This document shows, in pieces, positions 10,578 to 22,730 of a stretch of DNA of 64,000 nt; positions within the stretch are counted from its first letter, which is position 1, and each line of letters starts with the position of its first letter. Below the pieces are notes generated by a model. That model saw only the letters and a program-made list of their open reading frames with translations. It was not told the origin of the DNA and searched no databases. This DNA comes from Amyelois transitella (taxonomy: Eukaryota > Arthropoda > Insecta > Lepidoptera > Pyralidae): assembly GCF_032362555.1 (NCBI RefSeq), contig NC_083515.1, forward strand, positions 10,885,001-10,949,000. Reading direction: 5' to 3'. The position numbers and the translations under genes are program-made.

Positions 10578-10838
10578 TGCACATTCATATCACGTCACGT
10601 CTATATCCCTTGCGGGGTAGACAGGGCCAGAAGTCTTGAAAAGACTGATAGGCCATATTCAGCTATTTGGCTTAATGATAGAATTGAGATTTAAATAGTG
10701 ACAGGTTACTAGCCCATCGCCTAAAAAAAGAAGCCCAAGGTTCGTAAGCCTATCCTTTAGTCGCCTTTTACGACATCAATGGGGAAGAGATGGAGTGGTC
10801 CTATTCTTTATTGGAATTGGTGCCGGGAACCACACGGA
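10578..10838 (-). mobile_element. SINE-A copy, full length
   Basis: Complete from the CACGTCTATATCCCTTGCGG block to GGAACCACACGG. Confidence 0.86.
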
Positions 10839-10978
10839 AAAAAATTTTTTTTCATTCCAATAATTGAAAATATCTTGTTGAATATTGTGTACGTTGTTGT
10901 CAAATAGATGAGGCACAGGTTCAATTCTAAAGCGGCCCTCGGCCTTGCACCAATCACTGTTCTAAATTATGTACTTTA

Positions 10979-11250
10979 GTGCCGTGTGGTTCCGGGCACC
11001 AATACAAAAAAGAATAGGACCACTCCATCTCGTTCCCATGGATGTTTTAAAAGGCGACTAAGGGATAGGCTTATAAACTTGGGATTCCTCTATTAGGCGA
11101 TGGGCTAGCAACCTGTCACTATTTGAATCTCAATTCTATCATTAAGCCAACTAGCTGAGCGTGGCCTATCAGTCTTTTCAAGACTGTTGGCTCTGTCTAC
11201 CCCGCAAAGGATATAGACGTGATTATATGTACATATGTATGTAATTAAAA
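10979..11250 (+). mobile_element. SINE-A copy, full length
   Basis: Complete from GTGCCGTGTGGTTCCGGGC to GATTATATGTACATATGTATG. Confidence 0.88.
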
Positions 11251-11662
11251 GAAAAATCCATCTACATGATCTCATAATAGCATTTCATCCATTATTCCGA
11301 GAGACACTCGAAATCTCTTGATATCGCGACGTTTCAGAAAGTGAAGTGGTTTGAGAGCTGTTGAGAGGCTTTCACTCTCAGATGAGCACAATTTCGGATA
11401 CAAAATGATTTCTAATACACGTAAAGGCTGGGTTAAGAGGTTGGGTTATTAGTCAAGAATCGCCCGGTTCAATTTTGGGTCGGGAAAAGATGATACGGTT
11501 TTTGTCCCGACCACAAAAAGGGTTAGGTTTTCCGCGTGTATCTTTTGTATGTCGGTCTAGTGGTCAAAGTGTTCGCCTGTCACGTTGGCGTTCCGAGTTC
11601 AATTCCCAACTATATGCAGTATTCAGTTATTTGTTTTCTAAAAGATCTTATTTATTTTATTA

Positions 11663-12196
11663 CTAGCTGTTGCCCGCGACTTCGTACGCGTAAAGTTTGA
11701 ATTGAATCTTAATCATACAGTCAGATACAGACAGACAGACAAAAAATGAAAAAAAAAATTCTCTATCCGCTTTAGTCAAAATATGAAATATACAGACAAA
11801 ATATTTTTACCGTATTATTAGATTATATGTAGTATTTTGATTTTCAGTTTATTTTAAATAATATACTCAAATAACACAAAAAAAATATGTTTTTAATAAA
11901 AAATAGTACATATCTTGTTTTTGTTGGGATTCAAACTTGGACCGTCAACTTCAGTCTCACGCGATAACCACTGAACCATCGAAGCCGTTGCGGTGGTGTC
12001 GAAATTACAGTAGACTACATACATATGGTCACATCTATATCCCTTGCGGGGTAGACAGAGCCAACAGGCTTGAAAAGACTGAATGGCCACGTTCAGATGT
12101 TTGGCTTAATGATAGAATTGAGATTCAAATAGTGATAGGATGCTCGCTTCAAAAAGAATCCCAAGTTTGTAAGCCTATCCCTTAGTCGCCTTTCAC
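11663..12196. mobile_element. Helitron-like end plus SINE-A
   Basis: CTAGCTGTTGCCCGCGACTT at 11663 begins a Helitron-like segment with CAGACAGACAGACA (to about 11850). A minus-strand SINE-A lacking its head follows at 12015-12196. Confidence 0.7.
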
Positions 12197-12239
12197 TTAT
12201 ATTTATATGTTATAGGTATAATGCTGTCGTATAATGATA

Positions 12240-12570
12240 AATGACTTTGAATTTTAAATTTCGCAACTTATTTGCAGGCAAACTCATGCCTTGTGTTCAT
12301 TCAAATGTCGATAACTTTTTTTTTAGTGAACCGATTTTGATGAAACAAACTTTAAATGTTCTTCTGAGTTAAAACAAAGCAATTGGTGAAGTTTGAAGTT
12401 AATCGGTTCAGTACTTTTGGAGATAATCGTGATCATACATACAGACAGACAAGAAATTCCAAAAAAAAATTTTTGCTTTATATTATTCATTCTAAGTGTC
12501 CCTCTATCCATTTCAGTCAAAAATACTAAATGTACAGACAAAATATTTTTACTATTTTATTATATGTATA
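12240..12570 (-). mobile_element. Helitron-like interior and end
   Basis: GTGAACCGATTTTGATGAAAC, TTAATCGGTTCAGTACTTTTG and TACAGACAGACAAG are typical of lepidopteran non-autonomous Helitrons. The segment ends ATGTATAGATG and shares its last 60 bases with the 11.7-kb segment. Confidence 0.6.
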
Positions 12571-12945
12571 GATGTTTTGAGAGGCTTGCGTGGGGATATA
12601 AATCTAACACGTAGAGGCCCTTTGGAAAAGTTGATGTTATGTTGTTCTCCTGCCAAAACCCGTTCCCGGGCATATCAATAGACGATATGTCCATGAACAG
12701 GTCTCGGCAGGAGGTGGAGCTATTACATTGTTATTTTATTTTTTTGATGTTATTTAAGACAATTAACAAAAAAAACTGAACTGAACTCTGTCACCCAGGT
12801 ACTAGGCAATAACGCAGCGTGTACGGCTCTTAAAAGGTCGGCCATTTTGCAGGAGTTGGCAACCTTAAATGTACTTAATATTATTTATTACCTTGTTTGA
12901 GATTAACTTAGAAGAAAAAATAGCGAAAAGATAAGGGGTAATAAT

Positions 12946-13312
12946 AGCCTTTCAGTCTTTTTAGATCCTTGGCTCTGTGTACCCCGTAAGGGATAAAGAC
13001 GTGACTATATGTATTTATAACAATAGTAAAAAATTGTTAATAGGTACACTCAAAAAGAGTCGTGTGGTTCCCGGCACCAATACAAAAAAGAATAGGACCA
13101 CGCCATCTCTTTCCCATGAATGTGGTAAAAGGCGACTAAGGGATAGGCTTACAAACTCGGGATTCTTTTTTAGGCGATTGGCTAGCAACCTGTCACTATT
13201 TGAATCTCAATTCTATCATTAAGCCAAATAGCTGAACATGGCCATTCAGTCTTTTCAAGACTGTTGGCTCTGTGTACCCCGTAAGGGATAAAGACGTGAC
13301 TATATGTATTTC
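12946..13312 (+). mobile_element. Two SINE-A copies, first truncated
   Basis: A 65-base tail fragment (12946-13012) precedes a nearly complete copy (13054-13312). Both end GGGATAAAGACGTGACTATATG, so the second may be a close relative or a local duplication. Confidence 0.82.
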
Positions 13313-13387
13313 ACTCAAAAAGTATTTGACCTATAATGCTAAAATTAAACACAATGATGAAACTGACCTGCAACCCCCAACGAAGAA

Positions 13388-13480
13388 CTATAGCTATTTC
13401 ACTTTTTATTAAGACGTGCAATGGGACAGCGATAGTTTTTCGAGCGATGAAAACGGCGTCGCGCGTCTCATACTACGGGT
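13388..13480. repeat. Double-hairpin repeat, copy 2
   Basis: AACTATAGCTATTTCAC faces GGGACAGCGATAGTTTTTCG, then GAGCGATGAAAACGGCGTCGCGCG. The flank TACTACGGGTGCTGG also resembles copy 3. Confidence 0.6.
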
Positions 13481-13816
13481 GCTGGAGCATCAAAGGCTAC
13501 TTTTCATCCATAAAATTCCCACGACCAAAAACTCTATTACCTGTTTCTCCTTCCGAAATTCATAAATATTTCTCCCATTTTGAATTTGAATGCGTTGAAA
13601 AGGTTCGACAATCCGACCTCTCAGGTACGTAAGCGATGGATTGTGATGTATCATCCTCCTGAGATCATTCACATCCGGGATCGCTTTTCAAAAATATTTA
13701 CATGTATTTTATGACAATAAATGCTGCTCAATATTCGCTGAATTGTCACGATTTTAACGCGCATTTTGGATACACGTCAAACTTTGAGAATTCACTTTGA
13801 ATCATTTATTATTAGA

Positions 13817-14043
13817 ATACATACATATAGTCACGTCTATATCCCTTGCTAGGTAGACAGAGCCGACAGTTATGAACTCTTAAAAGGTTCTAAAGTACCC
13901 AAACACTTCATGCTAGCGGCGGCGCTTGCATGAAGAAAGTGTTGAATGTGGATGAAGCGAAAGAAGTATGCAGGGATCGTCGCAAGTGGAAAGATGTAGT
14001 CTCTGCCTACCCCTCCAGGGAAAAGGCGGCGTTATGTATGTGT
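13817..14043. mobile_element. SINE-A scrap then RTE-type LINE 3' end
   Basis: A minus SINE-A tail (13817-13872) joins a plus RTE end. The RTE end is recognised by GAATGTGGATGAAGCGAAAG and CTCTGCCTACCCCTCC and closes at 14043. Confidence 0.72.
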
Positions 14044-14050
14044 GTGTAAA

Positions 14051-14310
14051 AGGGATAAATAAATAAAACAAATAAATATATACGGGACATATTACACAGA
14101 TTGAGTTAGCCTCGAAATAAGTTCGAAACTTGTGTTACGAGATACTAACTCAACGATACTATATTTAATAATAAATACTTATATAGATAAACATCCAAGA
14201 CCTAGGCCAATCAGAAAAAGTTCTTTTCTCATCATGCCTTGGCCGGGATTCGAACCCGGGACCTCCGGTGACACAGACGAGTGCACTACCGCTGCGCCAC
14301 AGAGGCCGTC
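14051..14310 (-). mobile_element. SINE-B, full length
   Basis: The tRNA-like head on the minus strand starts at 14310 (GACGGCCTCTGTGGCGCAGC) with B box GGGTTCGAATCCCGG. The tail is AAATAAATA-rich. Confidence 0.88.
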
Positions 14311-14648
14311 GAAAATGTTGATATGGTGACTGCATCTCAGTTTAAGCATATTGGTAAATTCTTTTCTCATATAAACTAAGATTTATTGTAATCTTTTTAT
14401 GAGAATAAATTTTTTAAACCTAAGATCTTAGATTAAGAAAATCTATATTTATCATAAGCTCGACCAATTAATACAGCTCTTATAACCAGTAAAGTTAAAA
14501 ACGTATGCAAATAATTATATTCTAGTTTAATTTTTCCACAATTAATCCTGCTTTAAAAGGCAAAATAGGATTAAAAGTTAACGCGACCGAGGCACAGTCC
14601 GAGCGTAAACACAGAATAACCAGATTACAGAAAAGTATGATGTCAGTA

Positions 14649-14932
14649 GTGCCGTGTGGTTCCCGGCACCAATACAAAAAAGGAATATGACATCATACAT
14701 ACACACATACATATGGTCACGTCTATATCCCTTGCGGGGTAGACAAAGCCAACAGTCTTGAGAAGACTGAAATGCCACATTCAGCTGTTTGGCTTAATGA
14801 TAGAATTAAAATTCAAATAGTGACAGGTTGTTAGCCTGTCGCCTAAAAGAAGAATCCCAAGTTTATAATCCTAACCCTTAGTCGCCTTTTACGACATCCA
14901 CGGGAAAGAGATGAAGTGGTCCTACACACCTT
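14649..14932. mobile_element. SINE-A mosaic
   Basis: A plus head fragment (14649-14690, GTGCCGTGTGGTTCCCGGC) is followed immediately by a minus copy (14698-14932) that lacks its own head. Confidence 0.8.
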
Positions 14933-15417
14933 CAAAAATAGTGGAGGTTTTCCAAACAATTGCAATGTGCTTAGAATCTTATTTTTACATTAACATTTTC
15001 AAAAATCACACCCTGGTATTATTTCTGACAACGTGATTATATATAAGTTGTTGTATTTATTGTTTTGTATAAGTTATTGTAGATAGTTTGTAAATATAAT
15101 TGAAAGGTTGATGTCGGGTCATTTCTGTAACGCTCATTAATTTGTGACACTAAAGAAAGAATCCCATTTACGTCACACAACATCTTGAGGAAAATGCAAT
15201 TTAAAAATCCAATGAATCCCGAAGGAAAACGGCTATGACAGCGTCTGAAAGTGCCATCACTTTTACACGATTAAGACAAACTCTGTTGGGAACTTCAAAC
15301 ATTTTTTTCAATACTTGGTATAAAAAGGGGTAATTTTTAATTTAATCGTGTAATACTTTAAATCACACCTCGTCTCCAAGAATTATTATCAGTGACTATA
15401 ACTGGCGTTCACACCTC
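14933..15417. other. No gene recognised
   Basis: No repeat family or splice-bounded exon was identified. Confidence 0.4.
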
Positions 15418-15560
15418 TAGAATAGAATAGATTTATTTTCAAAATTGGATACAAGGCATCACTTAAATCTAATTATAACTATTACCGCTTCCAAAGCGCA
15501 TGTGTAAAAGAAGCGGCGGAACAAAGTACAGTGCAGCATTTCTAGCGAAGCCCGGTGTAC
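15418..15560 (-). mobile_element. CR1-type LINE 3' end
   Basis: Read on minus, it ends TTTTGAAAATAAATC then TATTCTATTCT, the CR1-like tail. The CGCTTCTTTTACACATGCGC core precedes it. Confidence 0.75.
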
Positions 15561-15654
15561 CCCTTCGACCAAGATTCTGAATTGGGTAAGTCAGGTTTTT
15601 ATACAAAGCGACTCCCGTTAATTGAACTTCGAAATCTATTTTTGCGCAGGTCTT

Positions 15655-15727
15655 TTACATACATACATAATTATAATCACGGCTATATTCCTTGCGGGTA
15701 AGACAGAGCCAACAGTCTTGAAAAGAC
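15655..15727 (-). mobile_element. SINE-A tail fragment
   Basis: Only the last 70 bases of the element remain, followed by an AGAGAGAG run and a (GCAT)n run at 15768-15786. Confidence 0.7.
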
Positions 15728-15934
15728 GAGAGAGAGAGAGTCTTGAAAATAATGGACGTGATTTTATGCATGCATGCATGCATGCAATGACATGTTCCCA
15801 TATAAAATTCGAGAGATCACTTATTTGAACATATTTCAAGGGGATTTTGAGTTCACTACTTTGTATGGTTGTCCACCGAGCACCGCTCGATCACCCAGGT
15901 ACTAATTGCAAAGCGTGGTCGGCCATATTTGCAA

Positions 15935-16200
15935 CTAGCTGTGCCTGCGACTTCGTCCACATGGAATAGTTATTTTGGGCATCATTAAAGCCCTCAAGGA
16001 TGCTCCTTCCCCGATTTTTTTTCACATTTTCCATTATTTCTTCGCTCCTAATAGTTGCAGCTAGACGTTATAAAGCCTTTCTCGATAAACGGTCTATTCA
16101 ACACAAAAATAATCTTTCAAATTGAACCAGTAGTTCTTGAGATTAGCAAACAAATTCAAACAAACAAACAAACTCTTTAGTTTTATAATATTAGTATAGA
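15935..16200 (-). mobile_element. Helitron-like element, complete
   Basis: Plus-strand CTAGCTGTGCCTGCGACTTC opens the element, preceded by A. It closes ATATTAGTATAGA followed by T. Read on minus, this is A|TC...CTAG|T as expected for Helitrons. The interior has the AACAAACAAAC block. Confidence 0.85.
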
Positions 16201-16284
16201 TAAATCTAAGTGCCTATTTAAACTAAAAAATATATTCTAATAACATAAATATGTACCTACAACTTACAAAAGAAAAATAAATGA

Positions 16285-17060
16285 AAATAAAGTTGAAACG
16301 CCTGTGCAATACTATCTTGCCGTCTTCGGGTCTTCCCATACTCCCTTAGGGGAGTCGGAGTAGATTGGTCAGGGCTTTTGGCCCTCTTCAATGGCATCAT
16401 CGCTGCCTACGACTGTAGGCAGGTCGATGGGGCGGCCGTGACGGCCTGGGTCTTCACGTCTTCATACACTGGGAGTTCCCATCGGCGGCGGCGTCGTCAC
16501 TGGTCGACGACTTCTGCCGCAAGGCAGCGAGGGGAGAGTTTCACCCGACGGCCCGGAGGGCGGGCGTGGAGCGGCGCGATGCCGCGCAGGTGGCTGTGTG
16601 ATGACGCGTCCGCCCTCTCGAATATCTAGGTCTCCAACTTCAGGTCCCTGAGGATCGTCGAGTTCCTCACGTAGCGCGGGGCTCCGACGACTCCTCTGAG
16701 ACTTTGGTTCTCTTGGGCTCTGAGTCTTCTTCTGTTGGTCTCAGAGCTGAATGCGTACCACGCTGGGGCCGCGTACGTGAGGCAGGATCTGACGTACGTT
16801 TGGTAGATCCCGAGCTTCGTCCTCAGGGGGAGGCTGGAGGAGAGAACTGCGTGAAGTGCCCCCCTGGCTGCCTTGGTCATGAAACTTGCGCTCACCTCCT
16901 GCCCCTTTTATACCCTGCCGCCGCTAGCCGAGTCGAGCGCGGCAACCGTTACGCAAAAACAATGGCTTGTTAGGGTTATTTCATGTGTAGCGGGAGCGAT
17001 GATTCGGCTCGACCGCCACCAAAGGGAAGAACTTCCGCCAGGCTAGGTGTTATGCCTCTA
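16285..17060 (-). pseudogene. Jockey-type LINE fragment, RT C-terminus
   Basis: The minus frame 16895-16626 reads ...LRTKLGIYQTYVRSCLTYAAP...GVVGAPRYVRN...RDLKLE. This is the arrangement at the end of Jockey-clade reverse transcriptase ORFs. The frame stops at LKLET. Downstream, AHSHLRGIAPLHARPP-like coding resumes, consistent with an in-frame stop and a small deletion. Its GC content is far above the surroundings. A second scrap of the same sequence lies near 33.3 kb. Confidence 0.78.
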
Positions 17061-17479
17061 ACCTTTAGGTCTCTAACCTCTAGGTCTTTGAAATCGCGTC
17101 TTAGATTCTTCGCTGCTATTGTTTGAGCGCGTCAATTTCTTCGCGATGATTGACAGTTGTTGTGTGATTTGATGTTGCGGCGAGTGGCGTAGAGATGTCG
17201 CCACACGTGTATAAGTTTGGTGTTTCTATACCGATTTCGATGATTCTTTTTTTATTGAATAGGTACTTATATTATTTTTTAAGAATTACGAATGAGTGTG
17301 AGTGTTATTGGTATTATAAACATCAGAGTAAAGAAATATAATCAGAAATCTCCGAACTGTTAAGCTATTAGGAATTACACGAGTTATTGTGAGTCAACCA
17401 TAGAAGATAGACTTATGCTGTCTTGGGATATTTTTTTAATAATTTTATGTAGAATATTTCCGTAGTACATGGTTTCGCT

Positions 17480-17830
17480 GTATCTTTAACCATTAAGGGT
17501 GCACACGCGACGGAAGCTTAAAAAATCAAGTAATTTCTCCCGTTTTCCCACTATTTCCTTTCACTGCTCTGCTCTTAGTGATTGTAGCGTCATGAAAAGT
17601 ATACTATAACCTGCTCAGGAGTATGAAGAATAACTGTACCAAATTTCGTTAAAATCCGTCAAGAAGTTTTTGTTTCTATAAAGAACATACAGACAGACAG
17701 ACAGACAAAAATTTTACTGATTGCATTTTTGGCATCAGTATCGATCACTAATCACCCCCTGATAGTTATTTTGAAAATATATTCCATGTACAGAATTGAC
17801 CTCTCTACAGATTTATTATAAGTATATAGA
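17480..17830 (+). mobile_element. Helitron-like remnant, distinct family
   Basis: ACCAAATTTCGTTAAAATCCG, ACATACAGACAGACAGACAGAC and TATATAGATAG in order suggest a non-autonomous element. Clear termini were not found. Confidence 0.45.
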
Positions 17831-18034
17831 TAGATATAGATAGATATAGATTGTGTCGTTAACGAACTTAATCTAAATTTCGCGCGTGTTTGTGAATTAA
17901 TTGTAAATAACGTTTTCATATTAATTCACCGATTAATTATACATATATTTATTCTAAGTACTTTTCTACAATATGCATACATAATTTTTAAATTAATATT
18001 AAAACGCTGTTTTTTCCTGACTTACTAATTAGTT

Positions 18035-18265
18035 CTACATTCATTCATGTTTTTTAATGTATACAATGTGCATTCGTCCACGATTTAGATTTAAGAGATC
18101 TATATTTGTAAATTGACGTCCGATGAAAATGCTGCAGTGTAGTTTGTTCCGCCGCTTCTTCTACACATGCGCTTTGGAAGCGGTAGTGGTTATAATTAGA
18201 TTTAAGTGATGTGACATCAATAAGTGATACCTTGTATCCAATTTTGAAAAAAAAATCTTAAACAT
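18035..18265 (+). mobile_element. CR1-type LINE 3' end
   Basis: ACATTCATTCATG, TAAGAGATCTATATTTG, GAAAATGCTGCAGTGTAG and CACATGCGCTTTGGAAGCGG match the copy at 46.8 kb. The tail is not expanded. Confidence 0.8.
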
Positions 18266-18552
18266 ATTCTTTTCTAGCCGTTGATATAACTTAATTTCAA
18301 TGAACATCTTAGAAAATATAACAATTTAAAAATAACACCGATATAAAATTCACCCGCAATGTTATCATAAATATAACTATGTAAAATTACACGAAGTCTA
18401 GTATCCAGCTCTCGGAATCCTTACAAACTGCAGATAATGAGGGAATCCTCAGCACTGTTCCAACATTATTGGGGCAAAGTTTATCACGTGATTTTAAAGT
18501 GCAATTTGCAAGATCAATTAATCTATGAATAAATCTATGTAAATAAGTTCAA

Positions 18553-18990
18553 ATATTTACATAGAGTCACGTCTTTGACCCTAAGGGGTAGACAGAGCCA
18601 ACGGTCTTAAATGACTGAAATGAAACTGAACTGCTATAAAAATTATTATTCCTTGTCTTTTTTCTAATATCATCTTCCTAAATTATCTCAAAGAAGGTAA
18701 TAACAAATATTAAATACATAGTCCAAGTCTTGAAAATACTGAAAGGTCACGTTCAGCTGTACAGCTTTAATAATAAGATTGAGATTCGATAATGACAGGT
18801 TGCTAGACCATCGCCTTAAAAAAAGATTTTTTTAAAACTTTTTTCTTATTACCGGGCTTCGAATTCCGGCCATTTTTTTGTTTGGCCTTGGTCTTGGTCT
18901 TGGAGTGTAGTTTGTTCCGCCGCTTCTTTTACACATGTGCTTTAGAAGCGGCAGTAGTTGTATCCAATTTTGAATATAAATCTATTCTAT
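18553..18990. mobile_element. SINE-A scraps and a CR1 3' end
   Basis: Minus SINE-A pieces lie at 18553-18620 and 18720-18815. A plus CR1 end (GTAGTTTGTTCCGCCGCTTC) lies at 18904-18990. Confidence 0.65.
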
Positions 18991-19052
18991 TCCAATTTCC
19001 TTACCAACAGGAGTTCCAGTAAAATGACAAATTTCAAATCCTTAGACCCAGC

Positions 19053-19293
19053 GTTGCCGTGTGGTTTCCGTTACTTTAGAATAGAAGCACTCCATATCTT
19101 TCTCATGGATGTCGTAAAAGGCGACTAAGAGATAGGCTTGTCTTAGTATTCCTCTTGTAGGCAATAGGCTAGCAACCTGTCACTATTTGAATCTCAATAC
19201 CATGATCAAGCCATACAGCTGAACGTGGCCTTTCAGTGTTTTCGAGGCTGTTGTCTTTGTCTACCTCGCAAGGGATATAGACGTGACTATGTA
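19053..19293 (+). mobile_element. SINE-A copy, near full length
   Basis: Head GCCGTGTGGTTTCCG to tail GACGTGACTATGTATGTG. The AACTTGGG block is degraded. Confidence 0.84.
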
Positions 19294-19647
19294 TGTGTAT
19301 CTCTTGTCTTGTCTGAGCTGAACTTTCCCCACAACCTTCCAGGAATAAGGTTCCATTTTCATAATACCATTAACAATAAATGTGGTAATATTCTATAGAG
19401 TAAAATAAAAAAAAAAGATAAAAAATACGGTTTTTCTAGGGCCGTACCTATGTAAGATTCTGCTTATTTCAAAAGAAATATCTCTCTTTCAAAGGATATG
19501 TGATGTTTGTATGAGAGTTCGTTGCTCTATGTTTCATACTGAAAGTAATACATAATCGCGAGAGACAAACTTCAGAACTCGCAACTCGAGTCATAAATAT
19601 GTCGGCGGCCATGTAACAAGTGCGATTTATAGACACGCGAACCCTTC

Positions 19648-19903
19648 TACATACATACATATGGTCACGTCTATATCCCTTGTGGGGTAGACAGAGCCAA
19701 CAGTCTTGAAAAGACTGATAGGCCACGCTCAGCTATTTGGCTTAATGATAGAATTGAGATTCAAATAGTGACAGGTTGCTAGCCCATCGCCTAAAATAAA
19801 GAATCCAAGTTTGTAAGCCTATCCCTTAGTCGCCTTTTACGACATCCATGGGAAAGAGATGGAGTGGTCCTATTCTTTTTTGTACTGGTGCCGGGAACCA
19901 CAC
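19648..19903 (-). mobile_element. SINE-A copy, full length
   Basis: Complete from CTACATACATACATATGG to GCCGGGAACCACAC. It ends 15 bases before the solo LTR. Confidence 0.88.
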
Positions 19904-19917
19904 TTGTTAGATATAGT

Positions 19918-20459
19918 TGTACATGTACAGTAATTTGAAAGTAGTACTGCTGGCCGTTAAGAAAAAAAAAAGAACAAAAATAGAATATTGCCACAAAATA
20001 TTTAAAAAGACCGAAGAGCGTATGTTACAATGTTAAAATGTATATAATTTAGTTCACTTTTTATAATTTCATGGATTTTAATACCTAATGTATAAACCAA
20101 CCGTGTGGTTCCCGGCACCAATACAAAAAAGAATAGGACCACTCCATCTCTTTCCCATGGATGTCGTAAAAGGCGACTAAGGGATAGGCTTACAAACTTG
20201 GGATTCTTTTTAAGCGATGGGCTAGCAACCTGTCACTATTTGAATCTCAATTCTATCAATTCTATCATTAAGCCAAATAGCTGAACGTGGCCATTCAGTC
20301 TTTTCAGGGCTGTTGGCTCTGTCTAACCCGTAAGGGATATAGACGTAACCATATGCATATAAACCAAATATAAGTTCAGTGAGTTATTTCAGAAAGTGCA
20401 GTTTTAATTTCTTTCAAAACAAGTCCGACAAAGATCATAAAATAGTTCTGTATTAAACA
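19918..20459 (+). mobile_element. Solo LTR of BEL/Pao element with nested SINE-A
   Basis: The sequence matches the LTRs at 34.1 and 37.0 kb from TGTACAGTAATTTGAAAG to TTCTGTATTAAACA, with some differences. ATAGT flanks it on both sides (19913-19917 and 20460-20464), so it is a genuine LTR insertion reduced to one LTR. The first six bases (TGTACA) are doubled. A SINE-A interrupts it at 20101-20357. Confidence 0.9.
20101..20357 (+). mobile_element. SINE-A nested in solo LTR
   Basis: TATAAACCAA is present at 20091-20100 and again at 20358-20367. In the other LTR copies it occurs once, so the target-site duplication and empty site are both visible. The element starts CCGTGTGGTTCCCGGC, two to three bases short of the family head. 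Confidence 0.93.
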
Positions 20460-20571
20460 ATAGTGCAATTTTATACCTACGTCCACAGACTTGTTGCTAA
20501 TTCACAGTGATTATAAAGACGTCGCGATATGTTTAGTTTTTTATAAGGGCTCCACACTCAAATGGCATAGC

Positions 20572-20842
20572 AATAGTCACGTCTATATCCCTTGCGGGGT
20601 AGACAGAGCCAACAGTCTTGACTAGACTGCTTTCAGCTTTTTGGCTTGATAGAATTGCTAGACTGCTTTTAGCTTTTTAGCTTGATAGAATTGAGATTCA
20701 AATAGTGAAAGGTCGCGAGCCCATCGCCTAAAAGAAGAATCCCAAATTAAATAGCCTATTCCTTAGTGGCCTTTTACGATATCCATGGGAAAGAGATGAA
20801 GTGGTCCTATTCTTTTTTTATTGGTGGCGGTAACCACACGGC
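20572..20842 (-). mobile_element. SINE-A with internal 37-bp tandem duplication
   Basis: ACTAGACTGCTTTCAGC...TGATAGAATTG is immediately repeated with three or so differences at about 20621-20694. Confidence 0.82.
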
Positions 20843-21211
20843 ATATATAAATATAACTATGCAATTAAAACCGTATGATAGACCTTACAGTGTACCTTTC
20901 ATCCTGGTAAAATCTATAGAACCTAAAAATGAATTACAAATTTGGGATTCCCTTTTTACTCGATGGGCTAGCAACCTGTCACTATTTGAATTAATTTGTC
21001 CCGTATGTATTTATTTACTATTTTATATATTTACTTTTACTTAACTGTAGGCAACAATAACATTTTGACATATTACGCAAGTTTCCCACACTAAAGGTTG
21101 CCTATTACCACGCGATAAATCGCTAACCGGAATGAAATAGGCCGTGTTAATCATAATTAATGAACGCTTGTCGCCATAATTATTGCCCTAAAATTGCTCT
21201 CAAAACAGCAT

Positions 21212-21489
21212 AATACATACATACATATGTATGTATACGTACATATAATCACGTCAATACCCTTGCGGAGTAGACAGGGCCAGCAGTTTTGAAAGACTTA
21301 TAGGCCACGTTCAGCTATTTGGCTTAATGATAGAATTGAGAATTAAATAGTGACGGGTTGCTAGCCCATCGCCAAAAAGAAGAATCCCAAGTTTATAAGC
21401 CTATCCCTTAGTCGCCTTTTACGACATCCATGGGAACGAGATGGAGTGGTCCTATTCCTTTTTTTTATTGGTGCCGGGAACCACACGGA
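21212..21489 (-). mobile_element. SINE-A copy, full length
   Basis: The tail is an imperfect palindrome of ATACATACATATGTATGTAT. The head is complete. Confidence 0.86.
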
Positions 21490-21674
21490 TTCAATGAACA
21501 TCTTAGAAGATATTACAATTTTAATATAACACCGATATAAATTTCACCCGCGCCACAAAACATGACGCTTGGAGAGGCGTTTGCTTGCGAGCGACGCAAA
21601 AAGGGAGGTGTAGATCTACGAGGTACGTACCATGCCGCGCGGCTCAGACGCGCAGATGGCTCATTTGTTTTTGC

Positions 21675-21715
21675 GAATAAATATTCCACGCGGACGAAGT
21701 CGCGGGCATAGCTAG
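21675..21715 (+). mobile_element. Helitron-like terminal fragment
   Basis: ATTCCACGCGGACGAAGTCG leads to GGGCATAGCTAG followed by T. Only about 40 bases of the element remain. Confidence 0.65.
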
Positions 21716-22059
21716 TTGTTGCATAATTAGTTGTAACTGTAATTTGTAACGATTCCAAATTATTTGTAACCAGATACTGAATGCAGTTGTAATGAATAAC
21801 AGGCCCGCAAAAGTTTAAATATGCAACGAGATTTACCAGACACCTTGTATACATTTCATCTTTATTTTTGTTTACAGAATATTACTTAAAAAAAGAACAA
21901 ATATATACCTAAGTGAATAGATAATGTAGCTTACTAACGGTAAAAGAATTTTTGAAATCGGTTCAGTAGTTTTTCAGTTTATTCGTAACAAATATACAAA
22001 TTAACAAATCTCTTTATTTTTCTCTTTATCAATAGTGTGATGTGGATTATTACATACAT

Positions 22060-22190
22060 AAGCCATAAGACTAAGGGATAGGCATACATAAGCCATGTAA
22101 GCCTATCCCTTAGTCGCCTTTTACGACATCCATGAGAAAGAGATGGAGTGGTCCTATTCTTTTTTGTATGGTGCCGGGAACCACACGGCA
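22060..22190 (-). mobile_element. SINE-A head half
   Basis: GTAAGCCTATCCCTTAGTCG to CCGGGAACCACACGGCA. Just before it, GACTAAGGGATAGGC (22069-22083) is the same block in the opposite direction, a small fold-back. Confidence 0.78.
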
Positions 22191-22485
22191 TGTGGATTAT
22201 TAACTTCCATGATCGATGACGTCCCCTAACAAAAGTGCCAAATGGTTTTGGAGAAATGTAAGCTGAATAAGCAGAGATTGGGCTAAGACTTACGCATAAT
22301 AAGATTTTTATTGCGTAGTGTTTAAGTTACAGGCAGACATTGTTGAACTATAATCCTTATTAGTATCACATACACACATATCACGTCTCTATCTCTTACG
22401 GTGTAGACAGAGCCTATAGTGACAACACTATGAAAACGTTTAGGACGAGAAGCCGCTAGCACACATTAAGTTATTTATTATATAA

Positions 22486-22730
22486 CTAGCTGTGCCCGCG
22501 ACTTCGTCCGCGTGAAATAGTTATTTTGGCCATCATGGAAGCCCTCAAAGATGAATAATTTTCCCGTTTTTTTTTACATTTTTTTTGCTGCTTAAAGTTG
22601 CAGCGTGATGTTGAAGCCTTCCTCGATAAATGGTCTATTCAACGCAAACATTTTTCAATTAGAACCAGTAGTTCCTGAGATTAGCGCGTTTAAACAAACA
22701 AACAAACTCTCCGGCTTTATTATATTAGTA
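22486..22730 (-). mobile_element. Helitron-like element
   Basis: CTAGCTGTGCCCGCGACTTC opens the element, preceded by A. The terminus is degraded (ATATTAGTATATTATG). Confidence 0.78.

Noticed and set aside
12977-13222. 81-codon frame in plus orientation
   Set aside because: It is an open frame through two SINE-A copies; similar frames recur at most SINE-A insertions.
16378-16973. Plus-strand arginine-rich frames of 83 and 89 codons
   Set aside because: Shadows of the GC-rich Jockey-type fragment on the minus strand.
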